Assembly (NCBI GenBank): GCA_023053545.1
Contig: JAKZAN010000004.1
Span: 1,798,001 to 1,862,000, forward strand
Origin: Lepidurus packardi
Taxonomy: Eukaryota > Arthropoda > Branchiopoda > Notostraca > Triopsidae
DNA: 64,000 bases
Direction of reading: 5' to 3'
The position numbers and the translations under genes are program-made. The stretch's first letter is position 1. The number at the start of each line of letters is the position of its first letter. Shown piece by piece: positions 33,401 through 45,473 of the stretch. Under the pieces are notes generated by a model. The model did no database searches and was not told the DNA's origin. It saw only the letters and a program-made list of their open reading frames with translations.

Positions 33401-36400
33401 CTATGGGGTGATTTCGATTATTTTTCTAATTCTATTTCGTTTACCTTGGTCCTGCTAGTCTGACTCAGAGTTTTGCTAAAAATCTCCTGCATTTCATCGA
33501 TCCAGAACAAGGTATCTTCATGGCTGATGTACGTCACTGCAATCGGAGGATGCGGTACTTTGCCAGGGTAAATTGAGCCTACTGTAATCCTTTAGCACGT
33601 GTACTTGCAATGTTACACTTTATGTGATTGAAATCGTTACCTGTCGCATCACGGTTTCCGAGGTCGCGGTCAACATCCATAAGCCACAAAGCATCCATAG
33701 TGACGAGTAACAACTTGGGTACCGGGAACTCGGTCGTTGCACTTACTACCACAGGATCAGTACGCGGTCCAGTTCCTTTCTGAGTGTACGCTTCAACCTA
33801 CCATCAGACAATTTTCAAAGTTAACCTTAAACCCCAAATGATCTGCATAAAGCCCAACGTACAGCAAAAGCGTAGGAAGAATTGGAGGTCATACGGTCGA
33901 GAACGAATTCCGTATCTTCTCCTGGTAACAATGAGGAACTGTAGCTTGATTCTTCAGCTAGCAAAATCTCCTTCCAGTACACTTTATAGGAAGTGACGAC
34001 TCCGTTTGGTCGCGCGGGCGGATCCCATCGGAATTTCATGACAGTTTCCTTTCAAACATCAAACATTACTTCAAACATCAAACATTATTTCAGAATTAGA
34101 ACCACGTAATTGTATAGTAGTTACTTTCCGGTCCAAAACTCAAGAGCTACTGACGTTTTCTGTAAGATCAGGCAGTACTCGTTGTGTAGTGTTATGTCGC
34201 CTCATCGTATTTGCTAAACAATTCCGAGCACACTGACGCAATAACGAAGGTTCTTTTCATGATACTTTCCGTCTAAAAGAGGAAAACATTCATTCTTGCG
34301 TCACTATGCTCGTGTTTGTTGGTGCTTATGGCCTTATGGAGCGCGAGCATAATGACGCAATAATGAATGCTTTTGTATGATACTTGCCGTTTAAGCGAGG
34401 CTTTCATTATTGCGTTTCATTATTGCTCATGTGCTCGTGTTTGGGTAGTAAGTGGTAGTTCTTATGGGGTAAAAACTTTGGCAGGTTGTGGACAGGCTAG
34501 TACTGGTTCATTTCACTTACCGGTTGTTGGAACGGAAGCTTCCGATGCGATACAAAAGCTCGTGGTTTAAGGGGAACGGAGGGTGTAGATGAGGGTGACC
34601 GTACCCTGGAAGTACTAGCCATTGCTGAACCCCATACTGTAAAGGGTTTCACAGAAACGCTGATCAAACTGTAAGGCGGTATTGCCCATTCGCGTGGAAT
34701 TACTACCGTGTTGGTACTTGTAGCCTAAAATAATTTTTTTTGAATTTTAATGCATTTTAAAATTTTATTCTTATCTTTAATTCTTTATTACAAACCACTT
34801 TGTTATAAAGTTGTTAACTCTTAAATTATTTTAATTTAGATTCTTAGATTTTATTAAGGTATACTTAATTTTATTTTGAATTTTTAGGATTGTTTTCGGA
34901 TATTCTATTTTTTTACCTATTTATTTACAGTATTTGTATGTTTGTTAATTAAGTTTTAGATAGACTTACAACCGAAAGTTCGTAGTTGACTGTAGTGAGG
35001 AGAATGTCGTACGTGACGTCACCATAGTTTATGTCTGTGGCATTGTCCCACGTGACGAAGATATCCGTCTCGTTTTCGAAGATTACAATGGAATCTTCTT
35101 TGATTGAGCTAGGAATAACTTGCAAGTTTCCTGTTATAAAAGAAAATTAATTTTCACAGAAATAAATAAAGGAAAAATTTGCAGCTCTTACGTTGCAGTT
35201 CTCTTGACGAGTAGTCCTTGGTCAGGAAACAGGTCGAACCAACGATACTGACTGAGTTCAGCACTGACAGGTTCTTTCCGCTCATGTCACTCATAGCTGT
35301 CGAGTCATCTTCTTGCAGCCATAGCAGCTTGTTGGATAACGTTTGGAGCGGACCTGAAAATCCTTTTCCGTTTTAAAACTTTCTCTGTTATGGACGTGAA
35401 TTGTGGGGTATTAGGATGTACTGTACCTCGGAACACAGAATCCAATCTTGAGACTTCCGCGACCGCTGCTAATGTATCGGTCGACGAACGGTAAATTGCT
35501 GTTTCATCCGAACTCCTTACCGCCCAAAAGAGTGCGTTCCCAGTAAGGGCAATACCCATAACTTAAAACAATGGAAAATCTTTAAATCAACTACTATTCC
35601 ACTTTACAGCGTTCTGTATTATTTTGCAATTTACCTCTCTTCCCGGAAAAGAGCCCAGTATTCCAGTACACTCTTCTGTCAATTCCGTTGAGTAAAGAAC
35701 CTTCGACCGAATGCCCCGTCGACCAAAACAACTTTCCTTTCAAGGAATCTATCTCCATTTGCTTAGCCATTGCCAGTAAGGGCAAAGATTCAGGATTGGA
35801 ACCGTTTAATAAACCTCGTATGATCTGAAGACGCCAAGAAATTAGGGTAAAAGCTATTATTTTTGAAAAAGAAATGCTATTTTGGATTGTTTTTATTTAT
35901 TTTGGGGGGGGGGGATTTTTTTGGAAAGAATTAAAAATTTTGTGATTTTTTAAAAGATTTTTTTGATTTTTTTAAGTTTTTTTTTAATTTAGGGTTTTAT
36001 TGTTTGGTAAAGGTTGACTTTGGGGTCCGCCTTACCAGTTGGGTTCTCGGCGAAGACCAGTACAGTCGTCTTCCTAGAAAATCAACCGCGATACAGGACG
36101 CTTCGACTTTCCCCAGTAGTGCGACATGTCGGGAAGTAGTGTTGATCATCAACAATTTGCTGTTATTCATGGTCATGTAGATCAAATCATCCACCCAGGC
36201 CAAGGAAGTACATTGGAATGGCTCCTTGAGTATTCCCTGCAAACGCACAAAAATGTTAATTAAATTAGGAGAACATGCCACGAGAGCTTGGAGAAGGCAG
36301 ACTTAGTCTTACGCGAAAAGTACAAGACATTTAGCAAACCTTCTTGACAATAATTACTAACAAGAAAGGAGATACACGAATTTTTTTTTTATTTCGTATT

Positions 36401-39219
36401 TACAAACTGTCGTGCCCTAGACATTACTTTAAAGTATACATTAAGACAAATTGCTTGTAAACTGATAACGTGGTTATGGAGTAAGCTTGCTTAACCGTTT
36501 CTGCGCAGAATCCATGAGCGTTCATAGACACCCATGCAAAGCACATCTCGCTATCTAGCGGTAGCTAGGATATTAAGTTACACATTAGCTACCATAAAGT
36601 AAAGGTAAAGTATGCTCTATGGTTAGCCTTCGTACCATTGAATATTACTGTTTTTTACTGTAGTTAAGTACTGTACGTGTTTAATTAGATATTATTGAGA
36701 CTTTGAATTTTACCTGCAAAGCCACTCGGTGAGCCAGAAGGGATATGTTATGCCCAATCGGCGAAGCTTCGATTAAACCGTCAGTGGTAGCCCACAACAA
36801 TGTCGGCGGTATTTCTGCAGCATTAAGAGTCGACCCACAAAAGGGGCTTTCGGTCCACGGCCCTGCGCCTTCGCTAGAAAGAGCACGAACTCGTACCGTA
36901 TAATCTGTACTTGACCGCAGATGGCGTAGTTCTGTTTCTGTCGTGTTGAGCTTGCGTACCAGTATCTGTGACCCTCTTTTCTCGTCCATGACGACGATCT
37001 CGTACTTCCAAGAATGCCAGGCTCCTTTAGCTTTTTTTAAAAATAATTAATAACAATTTATTACATTAGTCCTCTCTAAGAGCTCTTTTTATGGCTCCAG
37101 TATACTTTAGCTAGTAGCTGCTTATAGCAAGCCGTGGTGACAAGTTGCACTTTTCAAAATCAGAATAAGCGTAGAAATTATTTCGGAATTATTTATCTCT
37201 TTTTTAAAAAGACTTTCCTATGCAAGGTTTTCCTCAAACAATAAAAAAACATGAGCGCCACCTATGAATTTTCTGCATCACTAAGCTAAGGTATACGGGA
37301 GCCTTAAAAAGGAACGATTCTCAACTTACTTCTTTCTCCCGGTAGCAGCGGGGGTTGCCAGTATATCTTCGCCTCGTTGACCCCGAACAAGGCTTGTAGT
37401 TTGCCTACAGGCGTGGAAGGGATGGGTACTGGCTGCCCGTCGATGTGTACGAGGAGCAAGGTCGTAAACGGTTCGCGTGACAAAGGGAAGCTGTACAGGT
37501 TGTGGAAAAACATGTTTTGGCTTTTCTCGTATTCTTCGGTGTACAAGTCGTGCCCGGATGTCCAAAAGAACAGGTCGTTGTAAACCACAAGTGATGACAC
37601 ATCCTCAAATTTGGGGTTCTGCGCGTTGGCGCGAATATCTGTCACTTCTAGACTAAACAAAAAATGAGACAGGTGTCCGTTAACAAAGTCTCTTCTTTTG
37701 ATTTCTTGGGAATTTGGGGTATTTACGCGCTCAAAGTCATGGACAGGATCGTATTCTGCCTCACGTCAGAGACCAGGAGCCTCATGTTGGCGTAATCAAC
37801 GACAAACGCTTGCAAATCCGGACTAGCATACATTTTCCTCTCGTTCAGCGCTGAACCACCCTTGGGATCCAGGTCGAACCGGAAGATTCCACCAGAAGGC
37901 CCTTTAGAGTTCCAGAATAAATAACTATAAAAAAGAGATTAGTGGTTTATAACCTTGAATTGGGTGTTTTTAGGTGGTTTAGATATTTTGCTAGGTGATG
38001 TAAGGAGTTTTTAGGGTGATTTATGTACTTTGGTGGGGTATAAGCAGTTTGGTGGGGATTCAGGGAGCATCTAGGTGATTTAGATACTTTTGTTACGTGA
38101 CTTAAGAAGTTTGATGGTGCTTTAGGCGATTTTTAGGTAATTTAAGTAGTTCTTAGGGTGACAGATACATTTTATTAAGTGTTTTAAGTAGTTTGATGGC
38201 AATTTATTGAGTCTTTAGGTGATATAAGCCGTTTTTAGGGTGATTTAGGTAATATTTGAGGTGATTTAAGTACTTTGGCAGTGATTTCATGAGATTTTAG
38301 GTGATTGAAATAGTTTTATGGTGATTTAGGGAATTTTTAGGGAGTTTTTGGGGTGATTTAAATAACTTGCTGGCGAGTTAAAAGTTTCATGGGACTTAAG
38401 TAGTGTCTAGGATGATTTATAGATCCTTAATTGGATGATGACAGCAGTTTTTAGGGTGATTAGATACTTTGTTAGGTGATTTAAGTACTCTGTTACGCTT
38501 TCGTGATTTTTTAGGTGATTTAGATGCTTTGTTCGGTTACTGAAGTAGTTTGATAGCAAGTTAGGCACGTTTTGGTCAGTTTTCTTACCCGTTGTAAGGG
38601 TCGACTTCGAATCCGGTCGGTCGCTGTCTTAGGGAGACGGTTAGGAACCTGAAATCTTTCCCGCTCAAGGAACAACGCGCGATGCACCAAGTGTTGGAAC
38701 GAAGAGTTCCACATTTGCCCTCCAGGAGGACGTACAAGTGGTTGTTAAGCCAGTCGGTTCGCAAGGCATGGATCTTGTGATCCGGGAGTTGAGCTGAGCT
38801 TATAACCGTGGTCAAGAATTGCCCTCGTGATAAGGAGATCTCGATTACCGAATTATCTGCGTCGGCCACGAATAAAACGTCTTCTCTGACATGAACCGCC
38901 ATTCCTTAATACATTCGCAAGAGGGTAGTTATTTTGCAGGTTGCCAATATTGTGTTTTTTATATTGCTAAATGTTTGCAATTTGCAAACATTTTTACGCT
39001 GCTATAGCAAGTTTGTGCTAACCTGTGATGGTGCTAGAATGGTTGAATAGAACCTCTGGTACTTCCAAGATGTCAAGGCTGAGCTTAAATATCTGGTTTT
39101 GGCGACTGGTTAGCAAGTACGGATGTCGATCATTTTGACCTTTGGAAGGACGAAGAATGACAAGAGGAAGGAGATGATGAAAAATTTTCGAAAGCGTCTT
39201 TTGTATTTTTCTCCAACCC

Positions 39220-39250
<31 letters not shown>

Positions 39251-42200
39251 AAGAAAAAGAAATTGAATAGCATTACTTTTAGATTCCAGGCTGGTAAGTA
39301 CCCTCCCAGTTACCGAGTCACCTTCGCCGTACTTGTTCCGTGCAGCCACCGAAACATCGTATGTAGTGTTAGGCTTTAATTGTCCAAATAAGTAAGATCC
39401 GGTCGAGTCCGCAGCCGCAATTTCCTAATTAATATTTAAAAATTTATGCTTGAGTTTCTTTTCATTGCTACACCTCATTCAATGGATCTTATTTTTCCGG
39501 AAAAATCAAGGAAAATAAACTGTCTTTGAAGTATGAAAATTAGAATTTAACAAATTAAACAATTCCCAAAGTTTATCTTTCAGATAGATTATGTTCTAAT
39601 GAGTAAATCTACATCAAGAAGTATATAGCTAACGTTAATAACAAGGAAGATATCATTAATTGAAAATCATACATGGGAGTATGACGTCGGATGCATGGCT
39701 ACGCGAGACGAGGCGCGCGGCTACCCTAGACAGTTCCCGCTATTCATGCTATTTTCTTCAAAGCAGACACACAATTATCACAAAACATTGTAAGTTGTTT
39801 AATACAAATGTGAAGTAGTTTCTTGAGTGGATAGGTTGATTATTTAAAGAAAGGCAGACCAAGTCGTGGCTCCGTTATGACGTCACCGACTTGCTAGACA
39901 ACGCGAGGCTCAAAAACGCCCAAAGTTTCAACTTCGCTTAAAAAGCGAGCTTCAATCCTATAAAGGCAAGAATAGGCTCTTTAAAAAGTGAACTTCACCG
40001 CCCTTTCGTTTAAGACCCTTTCCTTATTCTAGCAATTGACGTTTTAGACCAAGAGACATTACAACGCTCCAATTTTTTTCTTTACGTGGCAGGTTCCAAC
40101 CGTTCCAACAGTTCGAACACAGGAAACCAAACAGCGTTGCCGTGCTAACTTTTAATACATATTTTCTTTAATATCTCCGTAATTATTAACATTAGTTATA
40201 TACTTTTTAATGCCAAGTTCCTCAGTTAGACTCTGAGGGACAAGTTTCATGCTTTAGCCCCCCTTTGAGATTCTTAAATTTCAGAGGGGGTGGGGGAGAG
40301 GGGATTTAGAAAGATGCGGATGATCTCATTAAGGTTTTGGCATTTCCCCCATTTCTTTTTTTCTTTTCGTTTTACCTTTACGGCCGCATAACCCAGCGGA
40401 AGCTCTACTAATTTAATAACGTATGCCAATAAAGGAGCATGCGGGAACAAGGGAGGCTCCCAATTGACCGACACGCGTCTGGAGTCCATGGCTATGAGTG
40501 ATAATCGCTGTACAGTCTCGGGGGCTCCACCTTCTTTGGTAATTATAGTAGAGCTCTCGGCCGAAAAGACTGGGCTCCTTTCAGGACTTATAACCATGGC
40601 TAAGCGAAACTGAAAAAAAATACCAGACATACCATTCACGATTAACCAAACCTCTTCCCTCTTCCTTCTTCTTCAAACTTTAAAAAAAAAAATCAGGATC
40701 GTTCGTTTGTCCTTCTTCTTACTTTATATTTCGTGAAGGGTTTCAAGTTTTGGAGTACGTAATTATTGGCCGAGGCAGGAATGCTCACGTTAGCGACGTA
40801 CTTCCATTCCATAGGCAGATCTTTGCTAACGTACCGCCATTGAATGAGGTACGTAATGTTCAAATAGCGGTAGGCGACATTATCCCATCGAAACACGACC
40901 GACGAGTTGTATTCCACCATAGGAGCGTGTGGTATGCCAATAATTTCTGTCATAAAAAGACAAGTCATTTACATTCTGTCGTCCAACTTTTTTGTATTCT
41001 TTGTTTATGAATCACGACTTTGTTAGTCTCTGCTAGACTGCCGTAACTCGAGAACAAGTGTCACCCGCTTTTTTTCTTTTTTTGTTTGTTGGGACCGTAT
41101 TACAACTATAGAGAGGCGATGACGGACATTCCAGTGCGAAAAAGAAACCTGATGACTTTAGCAGATCTACTGTTGCTGCACTGTACTGTACTTACTTTTA
41201 ACTCGCTCTGCGTACGTAGTTATGCCATAATTACAGCCCATTAAGCAGTATAATCCCTGAGTGCTATTTCGCTGCGAATCTGGTTCACCCTAATCAAATA
41301 ATTAAAAAAACGGAATTGAAATTTGTTTTTAAAAAATAGCCCTTACGCAAAACTGAACGCATGATGAGTACAACGCTTCGTGCCACACGCTGCAACCTTG
41401 ATTGCACTACAAATTTAAAAAACGCAAAAAATAAAATTTAATTTAATGAGTTAATTTCTTCCAAATAACTAATAATAGAATTAAAGAAAGGAATTCAGAA
41501 ATGGCGCAATGGTACAAGAATAGAAAAGGGAAATATTTTTCAAGAGTAAGTAATACATTATAAACGGAATTGCGAAATCGAAAACAGAAAGGGGATCGAT
41601 TTGTGTCTTAAAACAACATACTGTAGTTTCACTTTTAGAAAGTTTGACGTCGCAATTATTAGTCTTTGCGTTCTCGTAAAGGAAAAGGAAAGGAAAAAGG
41701 TTTCGTAACGGAAAAGTGGCATATAGTAACAAGTATTTTTTAACTTACATGCTCCGTTTGGCAAGTTGCATTACAACTCAAGTTGGTGGAGCCCGTGTCG
41801 ACCGTTTCCTAAAAAATGAAACATTAGTTAAACAACAGTTGTTCCCAATTTGAGGCAACTAAGATATGTTTTGAAGCACGTGGAATGTTTTGAAGCACGT
41901 GCGCATTGTCCTCTCCGGAGCGTCCTGAGCGAAATTCGAGTCGTGTAGCATACAAGGAGTTAAACGCAGCCATGGATGAGTTGTATAGAGTACAGTTTAT
42001 GTGTAGAACAAGGCAAAAGGATATCCAGTTTTGCGTTGAAACACAAGACACTTTTTTTTACAATTCTACAGCCTTAAAGACCTTAGCAACTACGATATTC
42101 ACGCTCGCTTATGTATCTCTTTCAGAAGATGGATTGTTAATATTGCAGAAAATTTTAATGTTAAACTTTAAACTTTTCAATTTTGCAGAGCGACGTTCAA

Positions 42201-45200
42201 TCAATTTCACGTTGTTTTAAAACGTGAAAGTCTTTCGCTCGAAAAAACAGAACAATTGTCGCTCTAATGTCGCACAAGTTCCTTAACTTTCGTCATAGTG
42301 TCTTTCATGTCAACTTCAATTAGCCTTCAACTTTCAACTTGAGCAAGTTCAATTTTGCTGTTTTAGAAAGTTGAACATCTTTCGCTCTAAACAGAGCAAT
42401 TGTTGCTTGAATGTCGCTCTAGCCTGTTAAACTTTGGTCATCGTATCTTTCATGGCAACTTCAACTAGCCTTCAACTTTCAAGTTTGACCAACTTCAACA
42501 TTGCTGTTTTACAGCGTTAAAAGTTTTCGCTCCAAAAAAGAGAAATTTCGCTCTAATTTCTTAAGTTTCTTCAACGTTTCATGCCAACTTTAACTAACCT
42601 TCAACTGTTAACTTTCAACGTTGAGCAACTTCAACGCTGCTCTGTTTTAGAGCGTGACAGTTTGTCGCTCTAAAACAGAGCAATTGTCGTTCTAATAAAG
42701 AACTCAGAATTTTAGTCAACGTATCTGTAATGCGAACTTCAATTAACCTGTAAGTTCAGAGGGAACATTGCTCCGTTTTAGAGCATGACAGTTTTTCGCT
42801 CTAAAAACAGGTCAATTGTGCCTCTCTAATGTAGCACTTTCAACTAACCTTCAACTTCAGAACGAAAATTGATTAATTTTAGAGCAAAAAACTCTCTCGT
42901 TCTATGTAGAGCATTCTTCTGTAATGACTGTGTTTTTATGCAATAACGACTGTAAAATTAGGATCTGTAATACTACAATAGAAAAACAGAATTTTACGTT
43001 AAATTAACTTTTTCGTTAAACAAATCTCTACTTTAGTTTCACAATTATCATTTAATTTCGTTGTAATTTAACTTATTTAAGGTAAATATTGCTCAATGAA
43101 GCAATTTTCATTCTGAAGTTGAAAGTTAGTTGAAAGTTGGTATGAAAGATAAGCTGACGAAAGTCTTAGTGCTACGTTAGAACGACAAGTGCTGTTTTAG
43201 AGCAAAAAACACTTTCTCGACCCCAAACAGTAGAGCTCTGAAATAGTCATCCTGTCATCATTCTAGTACTTCCATGTAGTAACGACTGTAAAATTAGGAT
43301 AAAATGTAAATATTACAATATAAAACATAATTTGAACATAAATTCACTGCTAAACCGTACAAGGCTGTACTTTAATTCAACAATTATCACTTAATTTTCT
43401 TATGATTTGAATTATTTAATGTATTTTTTTAAATTACGGCTGATTGGCTTAAGCCTGTTATCGACGTTTATTTCATCATAAAAAGGGTTGGGGTGAGGAG
43501 TTGAGTAGGAAAAATTAAAACTTAAACAATACTACTTCAATATAATTATTTGTATATGATTATAATGTACATTCCATGTAATGTAAATTCAACTGTGTAT
43601 CTACGGGATATCCCTAACAGTCATATATTACACATTCAGGCGATTTCAGGATACAGCGGGCTTTCAACTTTAGTTTCTGTTTTCTTGCAAACTCGTTATG
43701 GTTGCTTTGGCATCCCTTCCCGGCAAAACAGCCCCCAAACGCAAGTTCCAAGTCAAAAGGGTCTCTATCGTTCATCTGTTTCTTCCAAACGAACTTCAAA
43801 AGCTCTTAGCGCTTAGATCTGCGTTTTACTCTGCTTTCTGGATAATTTCAATTGTCGCTTTCAAGTGGGTGTTCTGATCTTTTCTGTATCCAAGGAATCC
43901 AGAATATCCCAAGTCCTCTCTACTTCAAGGATACGCTTTCCCCCAATTTTATGTACAGAATGGACCGTAAAAGCGAAAGCTTATGTATACTATACTGTTA
44001 TCCATTAAAATGGATACACTATACACATATATCACTAACATGGTGGTCTCTCTTTTTTCCTCCTCTTTCTCCCCCTCCCCTCCCGCCGTTTCAACTCGTA
44101 CTAACATTACCAGAATCGGTTTTCTCCCATTCCCCCTATGTCCCTCCTAAACGTCTTATCTACATCAGATCACCCAATTTAAAAATCTCGCAGCCCACAA
44201 TCTCTCGATGTATAGAACAAAATAAATTCTCGAGAGGGCCAAAACTTCGAGAATTTTTTTTTTATTTGTTTTTTTAATTATAAAGCTCTGCATTGGATTT
44301 ACGTCTATCCTTTCTGCTATTTGCTCAAGTTTTGGGCAAAAGCGTGGGTCGAATAGATAACCCCATCACTGGGCGAAGGTCACGCAGAGGTTAAAGAGCC
44401 ATTAAAGGGGGGAGGGTGGGCAGCAGCAGCTGGCATTATAACATGCCATAACGAAACGCTTAATGTCTTTTTTTTTACATTTCGTAAATTAAGTTCGTGA
44501 ACTTCATAATTATTTTCATAAATTTACGAAACTAATTTTGAAAAGTTCTTAAGCTATTTTCATAAATTTCGTAAATCAATTTCTTGAACTTTATCAATTA
44601 TTTTTCATAAGTTTCGAAAATTAATTCGTGAATTTCGTCAATCCTTTTCACAAATTTCGTAAACTAATTCGTAAAGTTCATAATATAAATTAATAAATTT
44701 CGTAAATTTCATAAATTAATGTAATAAATTATTTTCCGAAATTTCGTACTTTTCTTAATTCATTTAATAATTTGGTAAATTAATTTAATAAACTAAATAT
44801 AGAATCGTCTCCTATACTTTTCGCCAACCTTCCGAAGTCGAACCTCCTTTTCTCAACATGCTAAGGATGTTAGAACTCTAGAAAGAAGTTACACATATAT
44901 ACTGTATACAAATATTCTGTGTGCCGCGTGATGCACAGTACGTTTGCCGTTAGCATGCCTTGACCGTCGTACTCCAATTTCACGGCTAATCTCCCATCGT
45001 ACGGACTCGTATAACACACTTACTAACTAACTTATCTACTATCGTATGATGGCGAAGTCTCTAGTTTTTTTTTGCGCCTGAACTTCAATTTGTTTTTTCT
45101 TTTTTTTCGTTTGCTCAAGTTCTTGTATAGACCTTTTCTTAACGGAAAGGCAAGGAAGCTCTACCTGTGCCTACACCTGTCCGGCTGTTGCTGTTTGCTA

Positions 45201-45473
45201 ACTGCCGGAGCTAACGGACAGGAAGTTTTCTCTTCTTCCCTTCCTTCCTTAGAATGTCTGTCTTCCAAAATAGCACATAAATAATAAAAATTAGAAAAGA
45301 ACAAACAAGTTCTTTACTTGTAAGGGACATAGCCTTCGACATTCCGGCAGAATATCCTCCCACGTATAGGTTTTGTTCTGTGAATCTCCGAATTTGAGCA
45401 ATAGTAACAAGAGGCTGAACGACAGTTGAAGTCGAAGAAGTCGAAGAGAAAAGATGGACGACATCGGCTGCAT
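27500..45473 (-). CDS. sev: Sevenless/ROS1 receptor tyrosine kinase, complete
   Basis: Receptor kinase that in flies receives the Boss signal for R7 photoreceptor fate. Exons, 5' to 3': 45318-45473, 41749-41808, 41347-41406, 41196-41289, 40723-40946, 40376-40609, 39277-39424, 39023-39139, 38589-38904, 37727-37924, 37330-37652, 36714-37030, 36036-36236, 35635-35824, 35427-35561, 35192-35353, 34970-35130, 34521-34724, 33863-34048, 33641-33797, 33445-33581, 33156-33352, 32966-33076, 32707-32888, 32228-32443, 31923-32197, 31727-31871, 31439-31680, 31229-31374, 30872-31071, 30172-30342, 29821-30045, 29431-29741, 29154-29348, 28654-28892, 28347-28538, 27949-28256, 27500-27726. All phases agree: 2453 aa. 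Order: hydrophobic N-terminus, Cys-rich segment, fibronectin III repeats alternating with YWTD-type propeller segments, membrane span about 1940-1964, kinase about 2034-2310 (GSGAFGEV, Lys2067, HRD Asp2166, DFG Asp2188, tyrosines 2196/2200/2201). An upstream in-frame ATG (45536) would add a Leu run. Confidence 0.93.
30357..30825. repeat. Degenerate GAGTAC/ATTCATTC satellite in a sev intron
   Basis: About 470 bases made of imperfect repeats of roughly 20-40 bases built from GAGTACATTCATTCTTGAG and TACTTGAGTAC. It fills most of the intron between exons 30872-31071 and 30172-30342. Confidence 0.8.
34224..34437. repeat. Two tandem fold-back repeats in a sev intron
   Basis: Two hairpin units, about 34224-34312 and 34341-34437. 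In each a GAGCA..GACGCAATAA..GAA arm is followed about 50-60 bases later by its rough inverse (TTATTGCG or TTCTTGCGTCA then GCTC). The units are also direct repeats of each other (GATACTTTCCGT and GATACTTGCCGT loops). May be a small MITE duplicated in tandem. Confidence 0.65.
37089..37307. mobile_element. TTAA MITE, copy 2 (internally deleted)
   Basis: About 219 bases in a sev intron. The left end reads TTATGGCTCCAGTATACTTTA (TTAA mutated to TTAT), the right end CTAAGGTATACGGGAGCCTTAA. Retains the inner string GTGGTGACAAGTTGCACTTTT shared with the other copies but lacks about half the family length. Confidence 0.75.
37950..38530. repeat. Degenerate GTGATTTAAG satellite in a sev intron
   Basis: Imperfect repeats of about 30-45 bases built on TTTTAGGTGATTTAAGTAG and TTTGATGG fill the intron between exons 38589-38904 and 37727-37924. 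Confidence 0.75.
39217..39252. repeat. Homopolymer run C24-A12
   Basis: A run of C (39217-39240) followed directly by a run of A (39241-39252) in the intron between exons 39277-39424 and 39023-39139. Length is likely polymorphic or uncertain in the assembly. Confidence 0.8.
42180..43220. repeat. Satellite-like array, about 135-148 bp period, in sev intron 1
   Basis: At least six imperfect units marked by CGCTCTAAAACAGAGCAATTG-like strings at about 42236, 42384, 42529, 42666, 42800 and 42898, each followed by AACTTCAATTAACCTTCAAC-type sequence. Within each unit GCTCTAAAA and its inverse TTTTAGAGC occur close together, so units can fold. Inverted traces continue near 43120-43220. Confidence 0.8.
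44476..44790. repeat. AT-rich tandem array (ATAAATTTCGTAAATTAATT type)
   Basis: Imperfect repeats of about 40-60 bases built on CATAAATTTCGTAAATTAAT and GTGAACTTCATAATTATTTT in sev intron 1. Confidence 0.75.

Noticed and set aside
42180-43220. Array in sev intron as CRISPR-like repeats
   Set aside because: Units are imperfect with no constant repeat and unique spacers, in an animal genome; it is a decaying satellite.
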